A DNA stretch of 64,000 bases, taken from Rhodanobacter soli. GTDB lineage: Bacteria; Pseudomonadota; Gammaproteobacteria; Xanthomonadales; Rhodanobacteraceae. The stretch is taken from NCBI RefSeq assembly GCF_040548735.1, contig NZ_JBEPSD010000001.1, positions 1,240,001-1,304,000 on the forward strand, in the 5' to 3' direction. Both the position numbers and the translations under genes were made by a program. Positions 1 to 9,427 of this stretch are shown here, in pieces. Every line of letters begins with the position of its first letter. Within the stretch, counting starts at the first letter, position 1. The notes beneath the pieces were generated by a model that was not told the origin of the DNA, did not search any database, and worked only from the letters and a program-made list of their open reading frames with translations.

Positions 1-690
1 GACGCCGGCTACGCCAACATCAACCTGGACCTGATGTACGCGCTGCCGCAACAGACCCTGGATGGCGCGCTGGCCGACGTGGAGCGTGCGGTCGCGCTGG
101 CGCCCACGCACATCTCGCACTACCAGCTGACCCTGGAGCCGAACACCGCGTTCGCCGCCAACCCGCCGCCGCTGCCGGACGACGACCACGCCTGGGCGAT
201 GCAGGAAGCCTGTGAGGCGCGTCTCGCCGCCGCCGGCTACGGCCAGTACGAGATCTCCGCGTATGCGCAGCCGGGCCGGCGCTGCATGCACAACCTCAAC
301 TACTGGCAGTTCGGCGATTACCTCGGCATCGGCGCCGGCGCGCACGGCAAGCTCAGCGACGCGGCCAGCGGCCAGGTGCACCGGCGCTGGAAAACCCGCC
401 ATCCGCGTGCCTACCTCGAAGCCAACGGCGGCCCCGCGCGGATCGGCGGCGACAACGTGGTCGGCGCCGCCGAGTTGCCGTTCGAGTACATGCTCAACGC
501 GCTGCGCCTGGTCGACGGCGTGCCGATGGCCGCATTCGCCGAACGCACCGGCCTGCCGCCGGAACGCATCGCCGCCGCATTGGCAGCGGCGCGCCAGCGC
601 AACTGGCTGCACGACGACCCGCAACGGCTGCACACCACCGCGCTGGGCCAGCGGTTCCTGAACGACGTCATCGGTATTTTCCTCGACTGA
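1..690 (+). CDS. hemW: Radical SAM family heme chaperone HemW, C-terminal part (5' end outside window)
   Basis: The reading frame is open from the first base, so this is the C-terminal ~229 residues of a longer protein. The radical SAM CxxxCxxC motif of HemW lies upstream of the window. Visible family signatures are NLDLMYALPQQ near the left edge, SHYQLTLEPNT, and the HNLNYWQFGDYLGIGAGAHG block, followed by the HemW C-terminal winged-helix region ending in VIGIFLD. HemW (formerly called oxygen-independent coproporphyrinogen III oxidase-like, YggW) binds heme and is thought to hand it to respiratory enzymes. It lacks the true HemN activity in most members. The next gene follows after ~88 nt on the same strand. 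Family assignment is firm; the exact role in this organism is inferred. Confidence 0.95.
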   Translation, partial: DAGYANINLDLMYALPQQTLDGALADVERAVALAPTHISHYQLTLEPNTAFAANPPPLPDDDHAWAMQEACEARLAAAGYGQYEISAYAQPGRRCMHNLNYWQFGDYLGIGAGAHGKLSDAASGQVHRRWKTRHPRAYLEANGGPARIGGDNVVGAAELPFEYMLNALRLVDGVPMAAFAERTGLPPERIAAALAAARQRNWLHDDPQRLHTTALGQRFLNDVIGIFLD

Positions 691-778
691 AAACGGCCGT
701 CCGGGCGCCGGCGCCGGATGGCATAGCCGTCGCAACCGGCATAGACTTGCCGCTCCGGGGGAATTCACAGGTTCATGC

Positions 779-3064
779 ATGGATGTCGGACACGATCGAC
801 GTCACTCGTCCGCGTCGCATCAGGGCGGCCGCCTCGGCGGCGCGCGCTGGCCTGCGCGCGCGCAACGCCTGCTGGAGGCCAGCTACACGCTGTGCGTGGA
901 AGGATTGCAGGAACCCCTGCGCCGTTGCCTGAGTGAATTCGAGAAGCAGCTTTTTGCGCTGGCCGAACGCGCGCACCATGCCAGCGAGCAGCAGGATTGT
1001 TTCGCCAGCCGGCAACGCGTGCTGCAGGGCCGCACCACCTTCGCGCAGCATTTCATGGAACGCCTCGGCAATGCGCTCGGCGAGATCGACCGTGCCAAGA
1101 CCGCGCCAGCCGCGGCCGCCGCCAACGTAAAGCCATGGCAAACGCTGGAACTGGTCGATCCCGGCGAGCAGGAAGTGTCGATGGCGCTGGAGCAACTGGG
1201 CGCCCGTGGCGAAGTGCGCCACAGCAGCGTGCTGTACGAACTGGGCCACCGGCTCGCGGTGCTGATCGGCGCACCACCGCTGGAAGGCCAGGCGTTGCCG
1301 CTGGGCCCGCACGCGCTGGCGCAGGCATGCCATGAAGCCGGCGTCGAACTGGAGTTGCCGCTGAAGCACCAGCTGCTGTTGCTGCAGCACTTCGACCAGT
1401 GGGTGATCCAGGCGCTGGCGCCGTTGTACGACACCATCAACGCCCACCTGCAGGGCGACGGCATCCTGCCGCAGCTGCGCAGCATTCCGATTCCGCGACA
1501 CATCGGCAAACGGGCGCGTCCCGTTGCCGGCAACCCCGAGGCGGCCAGCGAGCCGGCACCGGCCGCCGGCCACGCCGGCACGGCACAAGCCGGCGGCTCC
1601 GGCGGCGACCCGATCGAGGTGCTGGAATCCCTGCGCGACCTGCTGGCGCGGCAACGCGCCGGCCAGGGCGGCGTCGGAGGCCGGGCAGCCAGCCGCGCCG
1701 CCAGCGAGCAGGAACTGCAGTCCGCGCTGGGCGCGTTGCAGCAGCACTTGGCCCAGGTCACCGATCAGGCCGGCCGCGAACTGCGCACCGCCGCACGATT
1801 GCGCGAGGAGCTGCTGGCCCAGCTCAACTTCGGCAAGCCCGGCGACGCGCCGCGCACCCAGCTCAGCGACGAGCAGGGCGACACGGTGGAACTGGTCGCG
1901 CGGCTGTTCGAGCAGCTTGGCCATCAACTGCAGCAGGGCGGCAATGCCCACCATCTGCTCAGCGACCTGCAACTGCCGGTGCTGCGCATGGCGGTGGCCG
2001 ACCACGGCTTCTTCGAGAAGCGCGAACACCCGGCGCGCCGACTGCTGGACACGGTGACCGCGGCAGCGAACGACTGGCTCGACGGCAGCGACGACGAGAG
2101 CAACCGGCCGCTCGCGACCAAGCTCGAACAGCTGGTCAACCGCGCCAGCCAGGAACCGCCCAGCGCCGGCCTGTACACCACACTGCTGGCCGACATCGAA
2201 CATCACCTGGCCCTGCTCACGCGCAAGGCGCAGGCGGCCGAGCGGCGCCACGTGGAAGCGGCGCAGGGACGCGAGCGGCTGGACCAGGCGCGCCATCGCG
2301 CCGGCGAGCTGATGGCCGAACGCTTCGTGCAATCGCCGCCGCGCGGCCTGCTGCGCGCCCTGCTCGACCGCGCCTGGTCCGACGTGCTGGCGCTGACCCT
2401 GCTGCGGCACGGCGAGGACAGCGAACCGTTCCGCGCGCAACTGGCGATCACCGACCAGCTGCTGGGCCGCCTGCCGGTGGACGACCGCCTGCAATTGCAG
2501 GTGGAAGTGGAGTCCGGCCTGCAGCAGATCGGCATGCACGCCGAAGAAGCGGTGCAGGTGGCGCAGCGGCTGCTCGGCGCGGGCAAGCCCGACCCTGCCG
2601 TGGAACTGCCCAGCGCCACCGATCTCGCCTTGCGCCTGAAGCAGCACCAGCGGCTGGGCGAACAGCAAGCCGCCCATGAGCCTGCCATCGGCCCGGTACC
2701 GACCGCTGCGCCAGCGGCTGCAACGGCCGACCCGCGCCAGCTGCGCATCGAGCAACACTTGCGCGAGCTGCCGTTCGGCAGCTGGTTCGAGTTCATCGAC
2801 CCAGCCACCGGGCAGATCGCCCGGCGCAAGCTGGCCTGGTACTCGCCGATGTCCGGGCGCTGCCTGCTGGTCAGCCGGCGCGGCCAGCGCGGCGAGGAAA
2901 TGAGCCTGGCGCAACTCGCCCACGAAGTGGCCAGCGGCCGCGTGTGCGAGGTGCCGGCGCAGCCGGAAAGCCTGCTCGACCGCGCCTGGCGCGGCCTCAC
3001 CGGCAGCCTGCGCCAGGCGGCCGAGCCGCGCCGCTCCACCCCGCCGGAGGCCGCGCGTCGATGA
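779..3064 (+). CDS. DUF1631 family protein
   Basis: This encodes a 761-residue protein with the hallmarks of the DUF1631 family found in Gammaproteobacteria: an N-terminal helical segment (LLEASYTLCVEGLQEPLRR), a long Gln/Leu-rich helical middle with a low-complexity linker around residues 245-310, and a conserved C-terminal stretch (PFGSWFEFIDPATGQ, RRKLAWYSP) near residues 660-690. There is no signal peptide or membrane segment, so it is probably cytoplasmic. The function is unknown; it is sometimes misannotated as thymidine phosphorylase. It overlaps the following PilZ gene by an ATGA, so the two are translationally coupled and may work together in c-di-GMP signalling. The C-terminal part itself has a PilZ-like beta-rich look (inference). 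The ATG at 779 is the first in-frame start; a later start is possible. Confidence 0.85.
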   Translation: MDVGHDRRHSSASHQGGRLGGARWPARAQRLLEASYTLCVEGLQEPLRRCLSEFEKQLFALAERAHHASEQQDCFASRQRVLQGRTTFAQHFMERLGNALGEIDRAKTAPAAAAANVKPWQTLELVDPGEQEVSMALEQLGARGEVRHSSVLYELGHRLAVLIGAPPLEGQALPLGPHALAQACHEAGVELELPLKHQLLLLQHFDQWVIQALAPLYDTINAHLQGDGILPQLRSIPIPRHIGKRARPVAGNPEAASEPAPAAGHAGTAQAGGSGGDPIEVLESLRDLLARQRAGQGGVGGRAASRAASEQELQSALGALQQHLAQVTDQAGRELRTAARLREELLAQLNFGKPGDAPRTQLSDEQGDTVELVARLFEQLGHQLQQGGNAHHLLSDLQLPVLRMAVADHGFFEKREHPARRLLDTVTAAANDWLDGSDDESNRPLATKLEQLVNRASQEPPSAGLYTTLLADIEHHLALLTRKAQAAERRHVEAAQGRERLDQARHRAGELMAERFVQSPPRGLLRALLDRAWSDVLALTLLRHGEDSEPFRAQLAITDQLLGRLPVDDRLQLQVEVESGLQQIGMHAEEAVQVAQRLLGAGKPDPAVELPSATDLALRLKQHQRLGEQQAAHEPAIGPVPTAAPAAATADPRQLRIEQHLRELPFGSWFEFIDPATGQIARRKLAWYSPMSGRCLLVSRRGQRGEEMSLAQLAHEVASGRVCEVPAQPESLLDRAWRGLTGSLRQAAEPRRSTPPEAARR

Positions 3065-3408
3065 GCACCAGCAACCAGCGCCGCGCCGAGCGCAAACGCG
3101 CCACCGTCAACGCCATCGTCACCGACGTGATCAGCGGCCTGCCGATCGGCCACCTGGGCAACCTGTCCAGCACCGGCATGTTGCTGATCAGCGCGCAGGC
3201 GCCGCGCAGCGAAGCGCTGTACCAGGTCAGCATGATCCTGCCCGGCTCGGGCCGGATGCTGGCCGAATCGCAGCCGATCGAGCTCGGCATCCAGGAACAG
3301 TGGCACGAGTCCGCCGCCAGTTCGGGACAGATCTGGGCCGGCTACCGCATCGTGGCGATCACTGACGCCGATGCCGCCCGGCTCGAGAGCTGGCTGGCGC
3401 AGGACTGA
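3061..3408 (+). CDS. PilZ domain protein
   Basis: This 115-residue protein has a single PilZ domain. The N-terminal RRAERKR supplies the arginine-rich c-di-GMP contact (RxxxR), and NLSSTGMLL is the D/NxSxxG-type second motif about 25 residues later. The start ATG at 3061 overlaps the stop of the DUF1631 gene (ATGA), which fixes the start and argues for an operon. PilZ proteins bind cyclic di-GMP and regulate motility, polysaccharide secretion or pili; the target here is unknown. The first residue of the second motif is Asn rather than Asp, so binding should not be assumed. There is no signal peptide. Confidence 0.85.
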   Translation: MSTSNQRRAERKRATVNAIVTDVISGLPIGHLGNLSSTGMLLISAQAPRSEALYQVSMILPGSGRMLAESQPIELGIQEQWHESAASSGQIWAGYRIVAITDADAARLESWLAQD

Positions 3409-3584
3409 CTCCACGCCGGCAGGCGCTTCACTGGCGATCGCAGCGCACGCGCGTCATCATGGGCGTCTGCTTTCCCTTCCCCAGTTCACCACGGGCTGTA
3501 CCGGTCCTGCGCGAAGGCCGCCAGCGGGGCCACGGCATACGCAGACGACCCAGCAGCAGGGCAGCCCGCCGTCGAGGAGTCACC

Positions 3585-4901
3585 ATGCACGATCAACGCG
3601 CCTCGCTGTACCCACATCACCTGGCCACCGTGCGCGAACGCGCCGACAAGGCCCTGGCGCTGGGCGGTTTCGACCACCTGCTGATCGCCGCCGGCACGCC
3701 CCTGCGCAAGTTCCTCGACGACCAGGACTACCCGTTCGTGGTCAGCCCGCACTTCAAGCACTGGCTGCCGCTGACCGACGCGCCGGGCAGCTGGATCGCA
3801 TACACCCCGGGGACGAAGCCGAAGCTGGTGTTCGTGCAGCCGCGCGACTACTGGCACGTGGTGCCGCAAGCGCCGCACGGCTACTGGGTCGAGCACTTCG
3901 ACATCGTCATCGTGCGCAGCGCGGCGGAAGCCGTCGCGCAATTGCCGGCCGGCAGGCGCGCGGTGATCGCACCGGCCTGCCCCGGCATCGACGGCGTGGA
4001 GATCAACAATCCGCCGCCGGTGCTCGACTACCTGCACTGGCACCGCTCGTACAAGACCCCATACGAACTGGCGCTGATGCGCGAGGCCAGCCGCATCGGC
4101 ACGCACGCGCACCGTGCCGCCGAAGCCGCGTTCCGCGCCGGCGAGAGCGAGTTCGGCATCCACATGGCCTACCTCGCCGCCGCGCGCCAGATCGACGCCG
4201 AGCTGCCCTACGCCAGCATCGTCGGCCTGAACGAACACGGCGCGGTGCTGCACTACACGAATTTCGACCGCACGCCGCCACGCGAAAGCCGCTCGTTCCT
4301 GATCGACGCCGGTGCCAGCGCCGCCGGCTACGCCAGCGACATCACGCGCACCTACGCCGCGCCGCAGGCCGCCGAATTCCAGGCGCTGATCGACAGTGTC
4401 GATGCCGCCCAGCAAGGTTTCGTGGCCAAGGTACGTGCCGGGCAGAGCTATCCCGAACTGCACATCCACGCCCACCACGTGCTGGCCGGCGTGCTGCGCG
4501 AGCATGGCTTCATCCGCATGAGCGCGGAGAGCGCGGTCGAGTCCGGCGTCAGCAGCGCGTTCTTCCCGCACGGCCTCGGCCACCCGATCGGCTTGCAGGT
4601 ACACGATGTCGCCGGCTTCCAGCAGAGCGAACGCGGCGGCACGATCGCACGTCCGGACGGCCATCCGTATCTACGCATGACCCGCGCGCTGGAACCGGGG
4701 ATGGTGGTGACGATCGAACCCGGCCTGTACTTCATCGACATGCTGCTGGCCGAGTTGCGCGACAAGCCGTTCGCCGCCGACATCGACTGGGCCAAGGTCG
4801 ACGCGTTCCGCCAGTACGGCGGCATCCGCATCGAGGACGACGTGGTGTGCACCAACGGCGCACCGGAAAACCTCACCCGCGATGCGTTCGCGCTGGGCTG
4901 A
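3585..4901 (+). CDS. pepQ: Xaa-Pro dipeptidase (prolidase)
   Basis: The product is 438 residues, close to E. coli PepQ (443). It hydrolyses dipeptides with C-terminal proline using a dinuclear Mn site in the cytoplasm. An N-terminal creatinase-like domain (about 1-160) precedes the M24 'pita-bread' catalytic domain. The expected metal ligands are all present: D241 and D252 (LIDAGASAAGYASDITRTY), H333 (HGLGHPIG), E378 (TIEPGL) and E417 (RIEDDV). The ATG at 3585 is preceded by a good ribosome site (GAGGAG, 3574-3579). The open frame extends further upstream, but that part does not resemble the family. It lies just before the cytochrome bd operon; a second M24 enzyme (pepP) lies on its other side. 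Confidence 0.95.
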   Translation: MHDQRASLYPHHLATVRERADKALALGGFDHLLIAAGTPLRKFLDDQDYPFVVSPHFKHWLPLTDAPGSWIAYTPGTKPKLVFVQPRDYWHVVPQAPHGYWVEHFDIVIVRSAAEAVAQLPAGRRAVIAPACPGIDGVEINNPPPVLDYLHWHRSYKTPYELALMREASRIGTHAHRAAEAAFRAGESEFGIHMAYLAAARQIDAELPYASIVGLNEHGAVLHYTNFDRTPPRESRSFLIDAGASAAGYASDITRTYAAPQAAEFQALIDSVDAAQQGFVAKVRAGQSYPELHIHAHHVLAGVLREHGFIRMSAESAVESGVSSAFFPHGLGHPIGLQVHDVAGFQQSERGGTIARPDGHPYLRMTRALEPGMVVTIEPGLYFIDMLLAELRDKPFAADIDWAKVDAFRQYGGIRIEDDVVCTNGAPENLTRDAFALG

Positions 4902-4994
4902 GCCGCCATACGGTATGTGCTGCGACATTCGTCCACACCGCGCCCACATCCGCGCGGCGTATGCTGACGGGCAGGCAAGGCAGGGATTCGTCGC

Positions 4995-5225
4995 ATGTCC
5001 CGTTCCGCGGTCTCCCACACTCCACCCGAAAGCTTCAGCGCACCGCGACGGCCGCTGCGGCGGCTGACGCTTGAGCTGTTCGGCATCATCGCGCTGAAGA
5101 TCGCGGCACTCACGTTGATCTGGTGGGTGGTGTTCGCGCCGCAGCCGAAACCCGACGTCAGCCCGGACGCGATCGCACAGCGGCTGGCCCCCACCGCCCA
5201 CGCGCCGCCGGAAGTCCAGCCATGA
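4995..5225 (+). CDS. cydP: Cytochrome oxidase putative small subunit CydP
   Basis: This 76-residue protein has one hydrophobic helix (about residues 28-48, ELFGIIALKIAALTLIWWVV) after a basic N-terminus (RRPLRRL), and a Pro/Ala-rich tail. Size, basic-then-helix layout and position directly before cydA match the small proteins called CydP in Xanthomonadales and Pseudomonads. Its stop overlaps the cydA start (ATGA), so it is translated as part of the cyd operon. It is presumably an accessory or assembly component of the bd oxidase in the inner membrane; the biochemical role is not established from sequence. A purine-rich ribosome site (AGGGA) lies shortly before the ATG. Confidence 0.8.
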   Translation: MSRSAVSHTPPESFSAPRRPLRRLTLELFGIIALKIAALTLIWWVVFAPQPKPDVSPDAIAQRLAPTAHAPPEVQP

Positions 5226-6793
5226 TCCTGATCGACGCCGATGTCGTCACGTTGTCGCGCCTGCAGTTCGCGCTGACCGCGCTGTACCACTTCCTGTTCG
5301 TGCCGCTGACGCTGGGCCTGGTGTGGATGCTCGCCATCATGGAGAGCGTCTACGTGATGACCGGGCGCGAGGTGTGGAAGCGCATGGTGCAGTTCTGGGG
5401 CGTGCTGTTCGGCATCAACTTCGCGATGGGCGTGGCCACCGGGGTGACGATGGAGTTCCAGTTCGGCATGAACTGGGCGTACTACTCGCACTACGTGGGC
5501 GACATCTTCGGCGCGCCGCTGGCGATCGAGGGGCTGATGGCGTTCTTCCTCGAAGCCACCCTGATCGGCGTGTTTTTCATGGGCTGGGAGCGCATCTCGC
5601 GCATCAAGCATCTTCTGGTGACCTGGTTCCTGGCGCTGGCGACCAGCCTGTCCGCGCTGTGGATCCTGATCGCGAATGCGTGGATGCAGCATCCGGTGGG
5701 TTCCGAGTTCAACCCGGCGACGATGCGCATGGAAGTGACCTCGTTCTCCGAGGTGTTCTTCAATCCGGTGGCCCAGGAGAAATTCGTGCATACGGTGAGC
5801 GCCGGCTACGTGCTGGGCGCGATGTTCGTGCTGTCGATCAGTGCGTGGTACCTGCTGCGCGGGCGCAACGTGGATTTCGCCAAGCGCTCGATGACGGTGG
5901 CGGCAAGCTTCGGGCTGGCGGCGGCGTTGTCGGTGGTGGTGCTGGGTGACGCGTCCGGTTACACCGTGTCGCTCAACCAGAAGATGAAGATGGCGGCGAT
6001 CGAGGCGATGTGGCATACCGAGCCGGCGCCGGCCGCATTCACCCTGTTCGGCATTCCCGACGTGGAGCAGCGCACCACCCACTTCGCGGTGAAGATTCCC
6101 TGGGTGATGGGCCTGATCGGCACCCGTTCGCTCGACGAAACGATGCCGGGCATCGCGGAACTGGTGGATGCCGCCAAGGGCCGCATCGGCAACGGCATCC
6201 AGGCCTATGACGCGATGCTGATGCTGCGCCAGGACAAGGACAATGTGCAGGCCAAGGCCACGCTGGCCACGCACGACAAGGACCTGGGCTATGCGCTGCT
6301 GCTGAAGAAATACGTCGACGATCCGCGCCAGGCCACGCCGGCGGACATCCAGAAAGCCGCCGACAGCACGATCCCGAACGTGCCGGTGCTGTTCTGGGCA
6401 TTCCGCATCATGGTCGGCTGCGGCTTCTATTTCATCGCGCTGTTCGCGTTCTCGTTCTGGAAAGCCAGCACGCGCACGCTGGACAGCCAGCGCTGGTATC
6501 TGCGCCTGGCGCTGTGGAGTCTGCCGCTGCCGTGGATCGCGATCGAACTGGGCTGGATCGTGGCCGAATACGGCCGCCAGCCGTGGGCGATCGAGGGCGT
6601 GCTGCCGACGGCGCTGGGCGTGTCGTCGGTGAGCGCCGGCCAGGTGCTGGCTTCGCTCGGCGGCTTCGTGTTTTTCTACACCGCACTGGCGATCGTCGAC
6701 GTGTTTCTGATGCTGAAGTTCGTGCGCAAGGGGCCGGACGGGCTGGGCATCTGGCCGCCGGCGATCGCCGCCATGCCACCCGGCCAGCACTGA
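5222..6793 (+). CDS. cydA: Cytochrome bd ubiquinol oxidase subunit I
   Basis: This 523-residue subunit oxidises ubiquinol and carries the three hemes of the bd-type terminal oxidase in the inner membrane. H23 in [12 protein letters not shown] is the axial heme ligand near the N-terminus. The family blocks [28 protein letters not shown] and [13 protein letters not shown] are present. A long Q-loop (around residues 240-380) contains [18 protein letters not shown] and GIPD, marking the long-loop (E. coli-like) type. About nine membrane helices are visible. It is followed 10 nt later by cydB, then cydX. Such oxidases serve low-oxygen respiration and resist cyanide and NO. This is a complete, typical gene. 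Confidence 0.97.
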   Translation: MILIDADVVTLSRLQFALTALYHFLFVPLTLGLVWMLAIMESVYVMTGREVWKRMVQFWGVLFGINFAMGVATGVTMEFQFGMNWAYYSHYVGDIFGAPLAIEGLMAFFLEATLIGVFFMGWERISRIKHLLVTWFLALATSLSALWILIANAWMQHPVGSEFNPATMRMEVTSFSEVFFNPVAQEKFVHTVSAGYVLGAMFVLSISAWYLLRGRNVDFAKRSMTVAASFGLAAALSVVVLGDASGYTVSLNQKMKMAAIEAMWHTEPAPAAFTLFGIPDVEQRTTHFAVKIPWVMGLIGTRSLDETMPGIAELVDAAKGRIGNGIQAYDAMLMLRQDKDNVQAKATLATHDKDLGYALLLKKYVDDPRQATPADIQKAADSTIPNVPVLFWAFRIMVGCGFYFIALFAFSFWKASTRTLDSQRWYLRLALWSLPLPWIAIELGWIVAEYGRQPWAIEGVLPTALGVSSVSAGQVLASLGGFVFFYTALAIVDVFLMLKFVRKGPDGLGIWPPAIAAMPPGQH

Positions 6794-6803
6794 GGGCATC
6801 GCC

Positions 6804-7934
6804 ATGTTCGACTACGCCACGCTGCGGGTGATCTGGTGGGCCTTGCTCGGCACGCTGCTGATCGGCTTCGCGATCATGGACGGCTTCGACTTCGGCGTCG
6901 CCGGCCTGTTGAAAGTGCTGGGCCGCGACAACGAGGAACGCAAGGTGCTGCTGGAAGGCATCGAGCCGACCTGGGAAGGCAACCAGGTGTGGTTCATCGT
7001 GGCCGGCGGCGCCACGTTCGCGGCGTGGCCGATGCTTTACGCTGTGTCGTTTTCCGGCATGTACTTCGCCATCGCGCTGGTGCTGCTGGCGCTGATCCTG
7101 CGCCCGGTCGGCTTCAACTTCCGCGGCAAGATCCACGACCCGCGCTGGGCCTCGCTGTGGGACTGGGTGCTCACCGGCTCCGGAGTGGCGGTGATGCTGG
7201 TGGCCGGCATCGCGTTCGGCAACCTGTTCCTCGGCCTGCCGTTCCGCTTCGACGACGACTTGCGCATGAACTGGCACGGCGGCTTCATCGACCTGCTGCA
7301 TCCCTTCGCGCTGCTGTGTGGGCTGGTCTCGCTGGGCATGCTGCTGGCGCATGGCGCCTGCTTCGCCGCGCTGAAGGCCGACCACGCCATCGCGGTGCGC
7401 GCGGTGGCGATCGCGCGCTGGGCGACGCTCGTATTTGCCGTGCTGTACGTCCTGGCCGGCGTGTGGCTGGCCTACGGCATCCCCGGATACGCGATCACCG
7501 GCCCGGTGGTGACCGAGGGTGTTTCCAATCCACTGTACAAGCAGGTTGCCCACGGCAGCAGCTGGTTTGCCGGCTACATGCAGTACCCGTGGTTCTGGGC
7601 CGCGCCGCTGCTGGCGCTGGCCTCGGCCGTCGGCGTGCAGGCGCTGGTCGGCCGGCGCAGCGTGACCGGTTTCATCGCCAGCAGCCTGATGGTCGGCAGC
7701 ACGATCGCCTCGGCCGGCTTCGCGCTGTTTCCGTTCCTGCTGCCGTCCAGTCTCGACCCTCATTCCAGCCTCACCGTGTGGGACGCCTCGTCGAGTCGCG
7801 GCACGCTGCAGCTGATGCTGCTGGTCACCCTCGTGCTGTTGCCGATCGTCATCCTCTACACCAGTTGGGTATACCGGGTGATGCGCGGACGGGTCACGCT
7901 GGAGCAGGTGCGCAAGGCGCACGGCGGTTATTGA
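6804..7934 (+). CDS. cydB: Cytochrome bd ubiquinol oxidase subunit II
   Basis: This 376-residue membrane protein has the CydB signatures [12 protein letters not shown] at residues ~24-35 and [12 protein letters not shown] around residue 55, and eight to nine hydrophobic helices. CydB has no heme of its own but forms the heterodimer with CydA and a proton/oxygen path. It sits 10 nt behind cydA and 15 nt before cydX, so the three are one transcript. Length matches the family (about 379). Confidence 0.97.
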   Translation: MFDYATLRVIWWALLGTLLIGFAIMDGFDFGVAGLLKVLGRDNEERKVLLEGIEPTWEGNQVWFIVAGGATFAAWPMLYAVSFSGMYFAIALVLLALILRPVGFNFRGKIHDPRWASLWDWVLTGSGVAVMLVAGIAFGNLFLGLPFRFDDDLRMNWHGGFIDLLHPFALLCGLVSLGMLLAHGACFAALKADHAIAVRAVAIARWATLVFAVLYVLAGVWLAYGIPGYAITGPVVTEGVSNPLYKQVAHGSSWFAGYMQYPWFWAAPLLALASAVGVQALVGRRSVTGFIASSLMVGSTIASAGFALFPFLLPSSLDPHSSLTVWDASSSRGTLQLMLLVTLVLLPIVILYTSWVYRVMRGRVTLEQVRKAHGGY

Positions 7935-7949
7935 AGGGAGTGCGGACCG

Positions 7950-8090
7950 ATGTGGTACTTCTCATGGATCCTCGGGCTGGGCCTGGCCTGCGCCTTCGCG
8001 ATCCTCAACGCCATGTGGTACGAAGTGCATGCCACCGACGAGGCGAACCGCCTGCGTGACGACTCGGCATTGCCGGACGAATTGACTTAG
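7950..8090 (+). CDS. cydX: Cytochrome bd oxidase small subunit CydX
   Basis: A 46-codon gene directly after cydB, preceded by a GGGAG ribosome site. The product begins MWYFSWILGLGLACAFAILN, the classic CydX/YbgT start (MWYF.WILG..LA), then AMWYEVH and an acidic tail. CydX is a single-helix subunit that stabilises the heme site of the CydAB complex in the inner membrane. The stop codon (TAG, 8088-8090) overlaps the stop of the convergent pepP gene. Confidence 0.93.
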   Translation: MWYFSWILGLGLACAFAILNAMWYEVHATDEANRLRDDSALPDELT

Positions 8091-9427
8091 CGTCCGGCCA
8101 GCAACGCCTCGATCGCCTCGGCCTCTTTCGGCACCGCCGCGGTCAGCACCTCGTTGCCGTCGCGGGTCACCGCCACGTCGTCCTCGATGCGGATGCCGAT
8201 GCCGCGCCAGCGCTCGGCCACCGAGCGGTCGTCCGGCGGTACGTACAGGCCCGGCTCCACCGTCAGCACCATGTCCGGTTCGAGCAGGCGCGATTCGCCG
8301 TCGACCCGGTAGTCGCCCACGTCGTGCACGTCCAGCCCCAGCCAGTGGCCGGTCTTGGCCGGAAAGTAGCGCTGGTAGCTGCCGTCGGCGATCGCCGCGT
8401 CGGCGTCGCCCTTGAGCAGGCCGAGCTCGCACAGGCCTTCGGCCAGCACGCGTACCGCCGCCGTGTGCGCGGCACCGAACGGCCGCCCCGGACGCACCTC
8501 GTCGATCGCCGCCAGCTGCGCGGCCAGCACCACTTCGTACAGCGCGCGTTGCTCGCGGCTGTAGCGGCCGTTGACCGGGAACGTGCGGCTGATGTCGGAC
8601 GCGTAGCAATCCAGTTCGGCGCCGGCGTCGATCAGCAGCAGCTCGCCGTCGCGCAAGGTCGCGCGGTTGCTCTGGTAGTGCATCACGCAGGCATTCGCGC
8701 CGCCGGCGACGATCGGCGCGAACGCCGGCACCGCACCGCGGCTGCGCACCACGCGCAGCAGTTCGGCCTCCACTTCGTACTCGTGGCGCCCCGGCACGGC
8801 GGCCTGCATCGCGGCCAGGTGCGCGTCCACCGCAATCGCCGCGGACGCACGCATCAGCTTCAGTTCGGCGCGCGACTTGTACAGGCGCAGATCGTGCAGC
8901 AGGTGGCCAAGCGCCACGAATTCCTTCGGCACCACGCCGCCGCCACGCAACTGGCGCAGGCGGCGCATCCAGCCGAGCAGTTGCGCGTCGAACTCCGGCT
9001 CGCGGCCGAAGTGGCAGTACACCCGGCCGCGGCCCTCGATCATGCCGGGCAGGATGTCGTCGATGTCCTCGATCGGAAACGCGTCGTCCATGCCGTAGTC
9101 GGCCACCGCCCGTTCGGTGCCGATCGACTGGCCGTGCCAGCGCTCGCGCTCGGGATCGTGCTCGCGGCAGAACAGCACCACCTCGCCGTGCCGGCGTCCC
9201 GGCAGCAGCGCCAACACTGCGTCGGATTCGGGGAAGCCGGCCAGGTAATGGAAGTCCGAATCCTGCCGATACGGCCATGCCGCATCGGCATTGCGCATGC
9301 GCTCGGGCGCGGCGGCGACCAGCAGTACCGCGTCTTCGCCGGCCATCTGCATCAGCTGGCGCCGGCGCCGCGCGAATTCGTCCGGGCCGATCGCCAGCGC
9401 GGCCAGTTTCGGGGCGCTCGGGATCAA
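8087..9427 (-). CDS. pepP: Xaa-Pro aminopeptidase
   Basis: Aminopeptidase P removes an N-terminal residue preceding proline. An AMP_N domain (about residues 10-150) is followed by the M24 catalytic domain with LLIDAGAELDCYASDISRTF, HWLGLDVHDVGDY, LTVEPGLYV and GIRIEDDV, supplying the Asp, Asp, His, Glu, Glu metal ligands. The frame is open far upstream, but that part overlaps the UPF0149 gene and has no family resemblance. The best start is TTG at 9427, whose TTGA overlaps the upstream stop. It gives 446 residues, near the 441 of E. coli PepP. The first ATG would remove part of the N-terminal domain. UPF0149-pepP is the same neighbour pair as in E. coli ygfB-pepP. Confidence 0.93.
   Translation of the reverse strand: MIPSAPKLAALAIGPDEFARRRRQLMQMAGEDAVLLVAAAPERMRNADAAWPYRQDSDFHYLAGFPESDAVLALLPGRRHGEVVLFCREHDPERERWHGQSIGTERAVADYGMDDAFPIEDIDDILPGMIEGRGRVYCHFGREPEFDAQLLGWMRRLRQLRGGGVVPKEFVALGHLLHDLRLYKSRAELKLMRASAAIAVDAHLAAMQAAVPGRHEYEVEAELLRVVRSRGAVPAFAPIVAGGANACVMHYQSNRATLRDGELLLIDAGAELDCYASDISRTFPVNGRYSREQRALYEVVLAAQLAAIDEVRPGRPFGAAHTAAVRVLAEGLCELGLLKGDADAAIADGSYQRYFPAKTGHWLGLDVHDVGDYRVDGESRLLEPDMVLTVEPGLYVPPDDRSVAERWRGIGIRIEDDVAVTRDGNEVLTAAVPKEAEAIEALLAGR

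Noticed and set aside
773..2923. Long open frame on the minus strand opposite the DUF1631 gene
   Set aside because: Low-complexity Ala/Arg/Gln-rich translation without domain features; a GC-rich shadow of the real gene.
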